24,743 nucleotides of DNA, from the NCBI GenBank assembly GCA_964617875.1, contig CAZUAI010000083.1:1-24743 (forward strand), written 5' to 3'. This stretch comes from CAZMVY01 sp964617875. Lineage in GTDB: Bacteria > Planctomycetota > Phycisphaerae > UBA1845 > PWPN01. The position numbers and the translations under genes were made by a program. Under the pieces are notes generated by a model, which had not been told where the DNA came from, ran no database searches, and saw only the letters and a program-made list of their open reading frames with translations. How positions within the stretch are numbered: position 1 is the first letter of the stretch; every line of letters begins with the position of its first letter. Shown piece after piece: positions 8,240-14,804 of the stretch.

Positions 8240-9457
8240 TCATCCTTGCGGCTTGCCTCTTGTCCTGAAAACCCCGTACGCCGCCACCTGCACGGCCACC
8301 GCCAGCAGAAGCACCGCCGCGCTCACGGGGTACGGCGTCTGCAACTCGAACCGCTGGCTCAACGCGCCGCTGCCGATCGCGCCGATCACGAACCCGCCCG
8401 ACAGCAGCATTTCGTGGATGGCCGCGAGCGCCCCGCGCCGCCGTCCGCCGGAGACGCCGTAGTACAGGCTCGACGAATACGCGATGCCCCCGGAAACGCC
8501 CGTGGCGACGGCCACGGCCGCGAGGAGCCACGGCCCTCGCGCGAACACCAGCGAAGCCGTCGCGACGGCGAGAACCACTTGCGCGCCCCACAGGATCGAG
8601 GCGCGATAGTGCCAGCGGTGCGTCCGGCCGAGAACCACGAAGCACGCCATGTTGCCCAGGCTCATCAGCAGCATGATCGCACCGAAGGTACGGACGCTGA
8701 TCCCCAACGACGTCGCCAGCGAGGGGACCTGAAAGCGCTGCATTCCCGCCATCGCGACACAGACCACGATGGACACGCGGGCCATGAAACGAAACAGGGC
8801 GGCGTCCGGCCGGGGCACGAAGCCGGCCGGCAGCGGAGGCCGCTGCTCATGAGCGCGGTGCGGTCTGGGCTGCGGTTCGGTGACGAGCAGGGCGAGCAGG
8901 CCGCTGACGGCAAGAACGACGGCGGCGGCGACGAACGGCGAGAACGGGTTCCACTCGTACAGGTAGCCGCCGATCAGCGGGCCGATCACCAGACCGCTGC
9001 ACCAGCTCACGTTGAACCAAGCGAGCCGCCGATTCAGCGGCGCCCCCTCGTACCCGTGCGAAAGCCAGCTCAGCACCGGGGGCCAGATCGTGACCATCAA
9101 GGCCCCGTACAGCCCCGTGAGAACGATCAGAACATCCTGGCGGTCGGTCAGCCCTATCGCCAGAGCAACGGCCGCCTGGGCCCACTGCCCGACCAGCACG
9201 ACGCCGCGCGGCCGCAAGCGGTCGATGAACGCCCCGCCCGCCAGGCACCCGAGGGCGTAACACCCCATGTAGGCCCCCCCGACGAGGCCCACCACACCGA
9301 CCTCCGCCCCCAGTCGCTTCGCGGCATAGGGCAATGCCAGTACAACAATGCCCGCCCCGATGTCGGCCAGAAACCCGATCACATAAAGGAGTGCGGGCGA
9401 CGATCCGCCCTTCGGCGGGTCCGCTGCCGTCCCAGTTGCTGCGGCATGTTGCTCCAT
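8240..9457 (-). CDS. Major facilitator superfamily transporter
   Basis: A 405-residue membrane protein with about twelve hydrophobic segments in two halves, joined by a polar loop near residues 185-205 (TEPQPRPHRAHEQRPP). FIDRLRPRGVV follows helix 2, where the MFS loop motif with its D-R sits. The helices are rich in Gly and Ala, as is usual for MFS drug, sugar or metabolite carriers. Substrate cannot be inferred. ATG at 9457 starts just before a short polar N-terminus and the first helix; the open frame extends further upstream, but that part is not transporter-like. No clear ribosome-binding site is visible. Its stop overlaps a possible start of the downstream lipoprotein gene (ATGA), so the two form an operon. 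Confidence 0.85.
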   Translation of the reverse strand: MEQHAAATGTAADPPKGGSSPALLYVIGFLADIGAGIVVLALPYAAKRLGAEVGVVGLVGGAYMGCYALGCLAGGAFIDRLRPRGVVLVGQWAQAAVALAIGLTDRQDVLIVLTGLYGALMVTIWPPVLSWLSHGYEGAPLNRRLAWFNVSWCSGLVIGPLIGGYLYEWNPFSPFVAAAVVLAVSGLLALLVTEPQPRPHRAHEQRPPLPAGFVPRPDAALFRFMARVSIVVCVAMAGMQRFQVPSLATSLGISVRTFGAIMLLMSLGNMACFVVLGRTHRWHYRASILWGAQVVLAVATASLVFARGPWLLAAVAVATGVSGGIAYSSSLYYGVSGGRRRGALAAIHEMLLSGGFVIGAIGSGALSQRFELQTPYPVSAAVLLLAVAVQVAAYGVFRTRGKPQG

Positions 9458-9740
9458 AGAGGCGTGCCATGATAGCCCGCGGGTTCGGAAATGACACTCG
9501 GGACGTGCGGGAGGGGCCTGGGCGCTTTGCCGAATTGGCCGGACAGGTCCGTCCGCGCGTAGATCCGCGTGGATGCGTGTTGAGCCCCGGCAGGAACGGC
9601 TTCCGGCCCCTGCTCGCGCGTGTTGGTCCGGCGCGCAAAAACGCGGCCAGGCGCATCCCGTCAAGGGCTACGCTTGGCCGTGGGGTAACCGATACTCTTC
9701 GGACGACGCCCGACCTCGAAAACGCCCGGCCCCGGTTCGA

Positions 9741-9992
9741 CTACGCCAACATCCGGGCGGCTTCCTCGAGCGTTCGCAGCAGCGTCGTGGTCGTGCTTTG
9801 ATCTTCCGCCGACAGCTTCTGGAACAGCGCCGTGATGAACGTCGTCGCCAGCCCGGAGCTGGCCGACTCCAGGCCGCCGAGGATCGTCGTCTTGATCGTC
9901 GGATCACAACTGTCCAGGACAAACACCCCGCCGCCAGCCAGCAGAATCGTCGCTTTCCACCAGAACCGTCCCAGTCTCGGGAATCTCCTCAT
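9741..9992 (-). CDS. Small membrane-anchored or lipoprotein-like protein
   Basis: An 83-residue protein: basic N-terminus (MRRFPRLGRFWWK), hydrophobic helix (ATILLAGGGVFVL), then DSC, which could be an atypical lipobox (LDSC, with an unusual Asp). The rest is a Thr/Ser/Ala-rich amphipathic segment (TTILGGLESASSG, TTFITALFQKL) and a short C-terminal helix. I believe similar short DSCDPTIKTT-type proteins recur in planctomycete genomes, but I know no function. The start at 9992 has AGGAG seven bases upstream; an in-frame ATG at 10007 lacks a well-spaced site. A TATAAG box on the minus strand (10026-10021) could be its -10 element. It is followed by about 280 bases without a gene before the MFS start. 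Confidence 0.65.
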   Translation of the reverse strand: MRRFPRLGRFWWKATILLAGGGVFVLDSCDPTIKTTILGGLESASSGLATTFITALFQKLSAEDQSTTTTLLRTLEEAARMLA

Positions 9993-10265
9993 TGGGATGC
10001 TCCTCATTACCTCGCCAGCCCTTATACCGCGCGTCTCACCCGTCGGTTACACGTCGGCCAGGGATCGGCACTCTCATGTTTGCCAGGGCGTTGCCTCGCC
10101 CCCATTTCGTATTGAGCGGCTACCCGGGCAAACGTTATGCACGTCTACCTCGGAAACGCCCTCGCATCGCTCCGGTAACTTATCGGCCACCTCTGGGAGC
10201 CCATAAAGTTCAAAGATGGGGGTTCGGCCGCTTCGGGGGGCATTTGTTCAGCGTTTGAACTGCCT
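9993..10265. other. Intergenic region with an inverted repeat
   Basis: This divergent region separates the small minus-strand protein from the plus-strand FlgM-like gene. It has lower GC than its neighbours. GTTTGCC at 10078-10084 and GGCAAAC at 10127-10133 form a 7-bp inverted repeat around 42 bases, and GTTCA/TGAAC arms occur near 10246-10260. No gene is visible. A TATAAG box for the small protein lies at 10021-10026 (minus strand). Confidence 0.35.
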
Positions 10266-10631
10266 GTGTCCGATAACATAGTAACACCGCGAATTTCCAG
10301 GTCGCTCCGGCGTTTCATGCTGACAGCGGCCGAGAATCGCGGACGGTCGATGCCGTTGGAGGCCGGTTCTATGGTGCTTAATGAAGAACGTTGTCTGAGG
10401 GCCTTTCTCGACGACCACGGCATGTTCGGCCGTACGGCCGGGCGGAGGCTCGCCCCCGGAACACTGACGAGGCTCATACATAACATACGATGCCTAAGCG
10501 ATTTACGACTCGATCTGGTGCTGTCCGTGCGGGCAAGAATCCGCGGTGGCTTTTATGACGCAGACGCCGTAATCGACCGGATTCTCCCCGAGCTGTTTCA
10601 GGATGTCGCGGCCTGGGAGGAACCTTCCTGA
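10266..10631 (+). CDS. FlgM-like anti-sigma-28 protein (divergent, orphan)
   Basis: A protein of up to 121 residues whose C-terminal third reads LSDLRLDLVLSVR, then ARIRGGFYDADAVIDRIL. This fits the FlgM C-terminal pattern R-x-D-x-V-x-x-[IV]-R-x-x-I-x-x-G-x-Y followed by a helix ending in an I-L-x-x-L type. FlgM binds sigma-28 and holds it inactive until the flagellar hook is complete. The N-terminal two thirds are not recognisable. GTG at 10266 is the longest start but has no ribosome-binding site; ATG at 10318 is also possible. Codon third positions are less GC-rich than in neighbouring genes, which suggests weak selection, transfer or an over-called N-terminus. No flagellar gene is nearby, so function is inferred from the motif alone. 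Confidence 0.5.
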   Translation: MSDNIVTPRISRSLRRFMLTAAENRGRSMPLEAGSMVLNEERCLRAFLDDHGMFGRTAGRRLAPGTLTRLIHNIRCLSDLRLDLVLSVRARIRGGFYDADAVIDRILPELFQDVAAWEEPS

Positions 10632-10663
10632 CCGGCGTGAAGGAAAATCCTCGATCACCCCCC

Positions 10664-10691
10664 TTGACACAGCCGGAGGATCGTGTATGAT
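10664..10691 (+). promoter_or_regulatory. Promoter of the 5S rRNA gene
   Basis: A perfect TTGACA (10664-10669) and TATGAT (10686-10691) are separated by 16 bases. The predicted start, six to seven bases downstream, coincides with the first base of the mature 5S helix at 10698. This is strong evidence that the 5S gene is transcribed on its own. Confidence 0.85.
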
Positions 10692-10697
10692 ACGTGC

Positions 10698-10804
10698 GTC
10701 GGTGACCATGCGTGCGGGGAAACACCCGTTCCCATTCCGAACACGGTAGTTAAGACCGCGCGGCCGATGGTAGTCCCACAGGGCGAGAGTAGGTGATCGC
10801 CGAC
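10698..10804 (+). rRNA. rrf: 5S ribosomal RNA, solitary
   Basis: 107 bases with the classic 5S landmarks: GGGGAAACACCCGTTCCCAT, then TCCGAACACGG, AGTTAAG, CCGATGGTAGT, and GCGAGAGTAGG near the 3' end. The 5' end (GTCGGTGA, 10698-10705) pairs over eight bases with the 3' end (TCGCCGAC, 10797-10804), giving helix I. It has its own promoter immediately upstream and its own terminator immediately downstream. No 16S, 23S or tRNA gene is adjacent; the flanks are a FlgM-like gene and an M20-like gene. Unlinked rRNA genes are known in Planctomycetota. Confidence 0.97.
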
Positions 10805-10820
10805 ATTTTTTCGACCTTTG

Positions 10821-10857
10821 ACCGCGTGACTCAGTCCTGAGCCGCGCGGTTTTTTTT
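10821..10857 (+). terminator. Rho-independent terminator of the 5S rRNA gene
   Basis: ACCGCGTG pairs with the later CGCGCGGT side (one G-U pair). After one A-C mismatch a second stem follows (CTCA/TGAG with loop GTCC), and then eight T at 10850-10857. The stem starts 16 bases after the mature 3' end. It is a textbook terminator in the plus direction only. Confidence 0.92.
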
Positions 10858-10901
10858 GCGCCGGGGTCCTATTCGCGATTCCTAGTGTCTGTCTTTTATG
10901 C

Positions 10902-12545
10902 TTATCCCGTGCGAGCCTGATACGAAAGCGTGGCCGCCACGACCGCGTCCAGGCTTCGCTGCACGTCGCGAATCTGAATGCCCTCGTGCGGCGTGGCGAA
11001 GCGGTGCAGCTGGCCCGGCCCGAAGATCACCGGCGAGCCCTGCGCGGCGAAGGCATCTGCACAGGACATGCCGGGCCAAATCGCCGGCTCCGCCGCCCGG
11101 TCGGCGGCGAGCCGGACGGCCGAGGCGAATGCCGCAGTGATTTCAGCGTCATCTTTCGTCGAGGGAGCAAGCGGCTCACGGGCGGGCGAATCGAACTCCA
11201 TCCGCACGTCTGCATCGACCGCGCGGCAGAGTTGCCGGCCTTCGACAAGGCCTGCGCGGGCCGCATCGGCCAGACGGCGCCGGACGGCAGCCGAGTCGTG
11301 GGGAGCAAGGAACGTCTGAATGCCCCGAATCAACAAGCCGCCGGCCGCACCACCGGCCGGCGGATCGGCCAGGGACGCGGACGCGCGGACGTTCGGGAAG
11401 GTCTGACGGATGCGAATCAGCGATGCAAACAGGAACGCGGCCTTCGAGATCGCACTGTCCGCCTCGGCGGGGGCCCCCGGCCAGGCGCTGCGGCCGAGGA
11501 TTTCAATCCGGTATCGCAACGCATCGGGTGACGGAATCAGGCTCAGTGCGTAATGGCGTTTCAACTTCGGCTCGCCCGTGACGACGTCATTCTGCTTTGT
11601 GAGATCGATCCGGCGACGCAGGCGCTCGGCCATCGCCGCGTTCAGGACCTCCGTCATGCGCATCGCGATGCGCTCGGGGTTCGCATTCGCGCGGATGTCC
11701 ACGATCACGGCCATCCGCTCACAGGCCAATGCGGGATGCGTTCCGTAGCCGGCCAGCATGCCGTGGTTGGTCTGCACGACGGTCTCGGCGCAATCAGTCG
11801 GCGTTCCCGCCGCCACCGATTCCGCGCGGAGCCGGACGCCTTCCGTCTCCACGGCCCGCACGACAAACGGGAAGACTTCCAGAGCGGCCGCCCCGGTGAT
11901 CGTGCATCGAAACGAGACGAGACCCGGCTGGGCCGTTTGGGGCCAACCGTCGGTCGGCGCGAAAACGACCGTACTCCAGCCGCGAAATCGCGGCTCCGAG
12001 GCAAGCGATCGTGCGGCGCCGTCCTCAAAAACGCCCCCGGGCACGAAGCACCAGGCCACGGGGACGTGCGGCACGGCATTCAGTCGGTCCTTGAGTTCGG
12101 CAAGGAGCTTCATCTGCGCCAGGGCCAGCACGATCTGCGAGCGACTGCCGGCGGCGCCGCGGCCGACGACCTCATCCGCGGCGCTGCGCGGGGCCAACGG
12201 TGCTCCCGCAACCTCCAGCGGCGTCACGAACAACAGCCCGGGACCGCTCGACGATTCGGCGCCAGGGCCAACCAGGAGACCGGATCGGACGGGACCACCG
12301 GATGCCCCGAGCGACAGGCGTTCGACCACGCCCGGCTGGATCGGGAGTTGTCGAACCTCGTTTTCAATCAGCTCGAGCACGGCGGCCTCCTGCGCCGCCG
12401 CTGCTCCCGCTGCATTTGCCGCGCGAGCGTCGGCCTCGAGCAGTTCGACCAACCGGTTGCGGCAATAGGCGCCGTATTGATCGCCGTGAGCCTCCGATCG
12501 GATGAAGTCGATCACAGATTGCGTCAGGTTCGGGTGTGTAGTCAC
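10902..12545 (-). CDS. M20-peptidase-like protein lacking the metal-binding residues
   Basis: 547 residues with the layout of M20 (ArgE/DapE/CPG2) metallopeptidases. It has an N-terminal half with GPGLLF, then VVGRGAAGSR (canonical GRGxxDMKG) and VAWCFVP, a lid/dimerisation-like domain (MAVIVDIRANANPERI), and a C-terminal VIFGPGQLHRFATPHEGI (canonical GPG with an A-H pair, then E). By eye, every metal ligand is replaced. The His and Asp of the GHxD motif are Thr108 and Leu110, the Asp of GRGxxD is Gly133, the Glu-Glu pair falls in PGGVF, and the C-terminal His is Ala. This predicts a non-catalytic binding or scaffold protein. GTG at 12545 is the start: AGGA lies six bases upstream and the codon overlaps the stop of the DUF547 gene as GTGA. 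No signal peptide, so likely cytoplasmic. Confidence 0.75.
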   Translation of the reverse strand: MTTHPNLTQSVIDFIRSEAHGDQYGAYCRNRLVELLEADARAANAAGAAAAQEAAVLELIENEVRQLPIQPGVVERLSLGASGGPVRSGLLVGPGAESSSGPGLLFVTPLEVAGAPLAPRSAADEVVGRGAAGSRSQIVLALAQMKLLAELKDRLNAVPHVPVAWCFVPGGVFEDGAARSLASEPRFRGWSTVVFAPTDGWPQTAQPGLVSFRCTITGAAALEVFPFVVRAVETEGVRLRAESVAAGTPTDCAETVVQTNHGMLAGYGTHPALACERMAVIVDIRANANPERIAMRMTEVLNAAMAERLRRRIDLTKQNDVVTGEPKLKRHYALSLIPSPDALRYRIEILGRSAWPGAPAEADSAISKAAFLFASLIRIRQTFPNVRASASLADPPAGGAAGGLLIRGIQTFLAPHDSAAVRRRLADAARAGLVEGRQLCRAVDADVRMEFDSPAREPLAPSTKDDAEITAAFASAVRLAADRAAEPAIWPGMSCADAFAAQGSPVIFGPGQLHRFATPHEGIQIRDVQRSLDAVVAATLSYQARTG

Positions 12546-13405
12546 GGTTTTTCCTGGCCGCTTTTCGCGGCGGCGGACGATGTCCACCGGTTCAGTCGCC
12601 GATCAAAGGGCATCGGGCGTATCGAGTATCCGACGGCGGCCGCGAAGGCCGACCGACGTCGGGCCGAGGCCATATCGGCCAGCACGCTCAGCAAGGTCGG
12701 AGCCCGCGTACGGCGGCGTGCCTGCCAGTACGACAGGAACGCGTCCTGCCGCTCGAAGACGGCCAGCCACGCAAAGACGGCGTGCTGGTTGGGATCGACC
12801 TGGAACAGGTAGGGGTTGTCGAGCGCGGCGGCGGCGGCCTCTTCGAGCTGGCGATCAAGCCAGTCGGCCCGGTAGGGCTCGAACCGCAGCGCCGGACCGC
12901 CCAGCGCCGCACGGGACAGGGCAAAGATCACACGCACATCGCCCTCGCTGGTCTGCAGCAGCCGTTCTTCGATGGCCTTGAGCGTCGTCGCCCGGCCGTC
13001 GAGCTGGAACGTGACCTCCGTCTCGAACTGCGGCATCGAGAGTTCGTACAGGCTCGGCCGCGCGGGGTCCTCCAGGACGGCGCACAAGACCAGCGCGTTG
13101 TACGCATTGATGTCGAACGCCATCTTGTGATACTTCGTCGGGAACTGGTCGGGCGCGACGGTCGGCCCCATCGCGCTGATGAGGGCGTAGTAGCGGTCGA
13201 GCGGGTCGCGGCCGCGGGCCAGGCCGTCGTAGTCCACGAGCCCGCCCTTGACAAAGTCGCGCAGAACGGCGGCCCAGTCCTTGTCGTCGAACGTCGTCGG
13301 CAACGGCCGGGGCACGAGTTGCGGATTCGGCCGGACCATCACCGGCGCACATCCGGCCGGAAGAACACACAGCATTACGAGTATCAGGCTACGGGGTCTG
13401 TTCAT
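12542..13405 (-). CDS. DUF547-domain lipoprotein
   Basis: A 287-residue exported protein with a short signal sequence and lipobox PAGC (Cys19), so probably an outer- or inner-membrane lipoprotein. The rest matches DUF547: WAAVLRDFVKGGLVDYDGLA, a stretch with LDRYYALI, then KMAFDINAYNALV, a Leu-rich middle part with VIFALSRAALGGPALR, and a C-terminal NPYLFQVDP. DUF547 proteins are widespread and have no settled function. The ATG at 13405 has no good ribosome-binding site but gives the signal peptide directly. The last four bases overlap the GTG start of the M20-like gene, so the two products are made together. The exported/cytoplasmic split of the pair is unexplained. Confidence 0.88.
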   Translation of the reverse strand: MNRPRSLILVMLCVLPAGCAPVMVRPNPQLVPRPLPTTFDDKDWAAVLRDFVKGGLVDYDGLARGRDPLDRYYALISAMGPTVAPDQFPTKYHKMAFDINAYNALVLCAVLEDPARPSLYELSMPQFETEVTFQLDGRATTLKAIEERLLQTSEGDVRVIFALSRAALGGPALRFEPYRADWLDRQLEEAAAAALDNPYLFQVDPNQHAVFAWLAVFERQDAFLSYWQARRRTRAPTLLSVLADMASARRRSAFAAAVGYSIRPMPFDRRLNRWTSSAAAKSGQEKP

Positions 13406-13506
13406 CGGGGGCCCATTCTACCCCTCCGCCCCCGAACACGCGACCGCCGAGCCGGCCCCGCACGGCCATCGCCACGCGCCTCAGCGGGAAGGCAGGATTC
13501 GGGGGG

Positions 13507-13523
13507 GCGGGCACGATGCCCGC
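13507..13523 (-). repeat. Short hairpin after the sialidase-like gene
   Basis: GCGGGCA and TGCCCGC form a perfect 7-bp stem with a 3-base loop, about 30 bases past the end of the sialidase-like gene. On the minus strand it is followed by a C-rich stretch rather than a U-tract, so it is a weak candidate terminator. The rest of the 147-base gap (13406-13552) shows nothing else. Confidence 0.3.
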
Positions 13524-13552
13524 ATCACAATCCGCTGTGGACAACGGTGGCC

Positions 13553-14638
13553 CTACGAGGGCCGCCGGGCCTTCCTCGTCGATGCCGCGCCCGGCGGCAG
13601 TTTTACCTTCGCCAGATAGATGCTCGTCTTGCCCTCGTGCGAGGAGTAGTAGCTCACCCAGAGCAGGCCGTCGTGCCAGACGAGGCCGGGATAGCTGCAG
13701 TCGCCGCCGCTCGGGAACGTCAGCACCGGCTCGTACATCCCGGGGCCGAGGCGCGCGAGGACGTTCGTCGCCTTGCCGGCGTAGTCGCGGCCGGCCGCCC
13801 ACATCGAGCCGTCGGGCAGAACGATGAAGTTCGGCCCGCCCAGGCGATGCCTGGTCTCGTGCCATTTCCACTGCGTGTACGGCCGGCGGCTCACACCGAT
13901 CCAGCCGCGCTGGTTGCCGGCCTCCCGGCGGACCAGGGCCATCATTGTACCGTCGGGCAGAAAGCGGAGCGTCGTCTCATTGGGGCGGTCCGGGGGCTCC
14001 AGGTCGATGATTCGCTCGTAGCGAATCCCGTCCGGGCTGGAGTAGAGCGTCAGCCGCCACTCCTGGTTCTTGGAGTTCTTTCCCTCCGCGAGTTCGGCGA
14101 GCCGGTAGGACGTGCCATACGCCCGGCCCTCGTGCCACGTCACCCGCCAGAGCCAGTCGCCCTCGGCAAGGATCCGCTGCGTCGGCGTCCACGTCACGCC
14201 GTCCTTCGAGAACGCGACCCGCGGCTGCCGGCCGACGATCGTGCCGCCCCGGTAGACCGAGCCGCCGGCGAGGATCATGAGCCGGCCGTCGGGCGTGACC
14301 GAGAGCTTCGGATCGCGGAGGTCGATGCCTTCCTCCTCCAGCAAGGCGGCCGACTCCCATTTCTCGCCGTCCGTCGAGACAAGCACGCGAAGCCTGCCGT
14401 TGCCGCCGACGTGGGCCTGGCTCTCACGGAAGGTACAGAACCACTTGTCCTGAAAGCGGATCAGGTCGGTGAAGGCGTTGTGCGGGCCGCGGTCCCAGAT
14501 CTTCCTGACGGAGACAATCTGCGGCGCGGCCGTTTCGTCGGGCGGGTCCGCCGCCGCAGCCGGCACTGGCGCGGACCCGACCAGCAGGGCAACCGTGATC
14601 GCAAAGAACAACCCATATCGAGCAGGAACCAGGATCAT
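13553..14638 (-). CDS. Secreted sialidase-superfamily (BNR-repeat) protein
   Basis: A 361-residue exported protein with a signal peptide of about 29 residues (ending APVPAAAA) and a beta-propeller built of repeats. Asp-box motifs S-x-D-G-x-x-W/Y occur three times (STDGEKW, SKDGVTW, SSPDGIRY), and an early FRES segment may hold one of the active-site Arg residues. Members annotated as exo-alpha-sialidases in planctomycetes vary widely, and many have other glycan substrates or none known, so sialic acid cleavage is not shown. Regulation is clear: GGGAGG lies seven bases before ATG and a promoter is at 14661-14690, so the gene is independent of nadA upstream. Confidence 0.82.
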   Translation of the reverse strand: MILVPARYGLFFAITVALLVGSAPVPAAAADPPDETAAPQIVSVRKIWDRGPHNAFTDLIRFQDKWFCTFRESQAHVGGNGRLRVLVSTDGEKWESAALLEEEGIDLRDPKLSVTPDGRLMILAGGSVYRGGTIVGRQPRVAFSKDGVTWTPTQRILAEGDWLWRVTWHEGRAYGTSYRLAELAEGKNSKNQEWRLTLYSSPDGIRYERIIDLEPPDRPNETTLRFLPDGTMMALVRREAGNQRGWIGVSRRPYTQWKWHETRHRLGGPNFIVLPDGSMWAAGRDYAGKATNVLARLGPGMYEPVLTFPSGGDCSYPGLVWHDGLLWVSYYSSHEGKTSIYLAKVKLPPGAASTRKARRPS

Positions 14639-14660
14639 GTCCGAACCTCCCGCGGGGCGG

Positions 14661-14690
14661 ATCGTAGGCCGGCGCGGCAGTGGCCGTCAA
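14661..14690 (-). promoter_or_regulatory. Promoter of the sialidase-like gene
   Basis: On the minus strand TTGACG (14690-14685) and TACGAT (14666-14661) are 18 bases apart. The start would fall near 14654, giving a leader of about 16 bases that includes the GGGAGG ribosome-binding site. It lies just downstream of the palindromic repeat that separates it from nadA. Confidence 0.5.
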
Positions 14691-14748
14691 GACACGGCCC
14701 CGCCGTGGCACAGCGCAACGACGGGAAACGGGAACGCCCGGGAGACCA

Positions 14749-14799
14749 GCAGGCGGGCGGAACCTCCGACGCCGCGAGTACGTGGTCCCGGAGAACCGC
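14749..14799. repeat. Dispersed hairpin repeat, copy 1
   Basis: A 51-base element nearly identical to 23731-23780 (about 45 of 51 positions). It contains a hairpin: CCGCG, loop AGTA, CGTGG, inside outer arms CTCCG and CGGAG. It begins six bases beyond the nadA stop and runs toward the sialidase promoter, so it may serve as a nadA terminator. One of the differences between the copies (T versus C in the stem) keeps the RNA pairing through G-U. Confidence 0.65.
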
Positions 14800-14804
14800 A
14801 CACC

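Noticed and set aside
9540..9600. A segment coding on the minus strand for STRIHADLR, a peptide I often see in spurious predictions.
   Set aside because: Probably a fragment of a common intergenic repeat. One short copy without visible boundaries is not enough to annotate.
9458..9664. Upstream extension of the MFS transporter frame.
   Set aside because: The added 69 residues are Arg/Pro-rich, include the STRIHAD-type repeat, and do not resemble a transporter N-terminus, so the start was set at 9457.
10078..10140. Possible integron attC-like site (GTTTGCC ... GGCAAACGTTATGC).
   Set aside because: The right end resembles a GTTRRRY core, but the left partner core is missing and there is no integrase or cassette array. 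Treated only as an inverted repeat.
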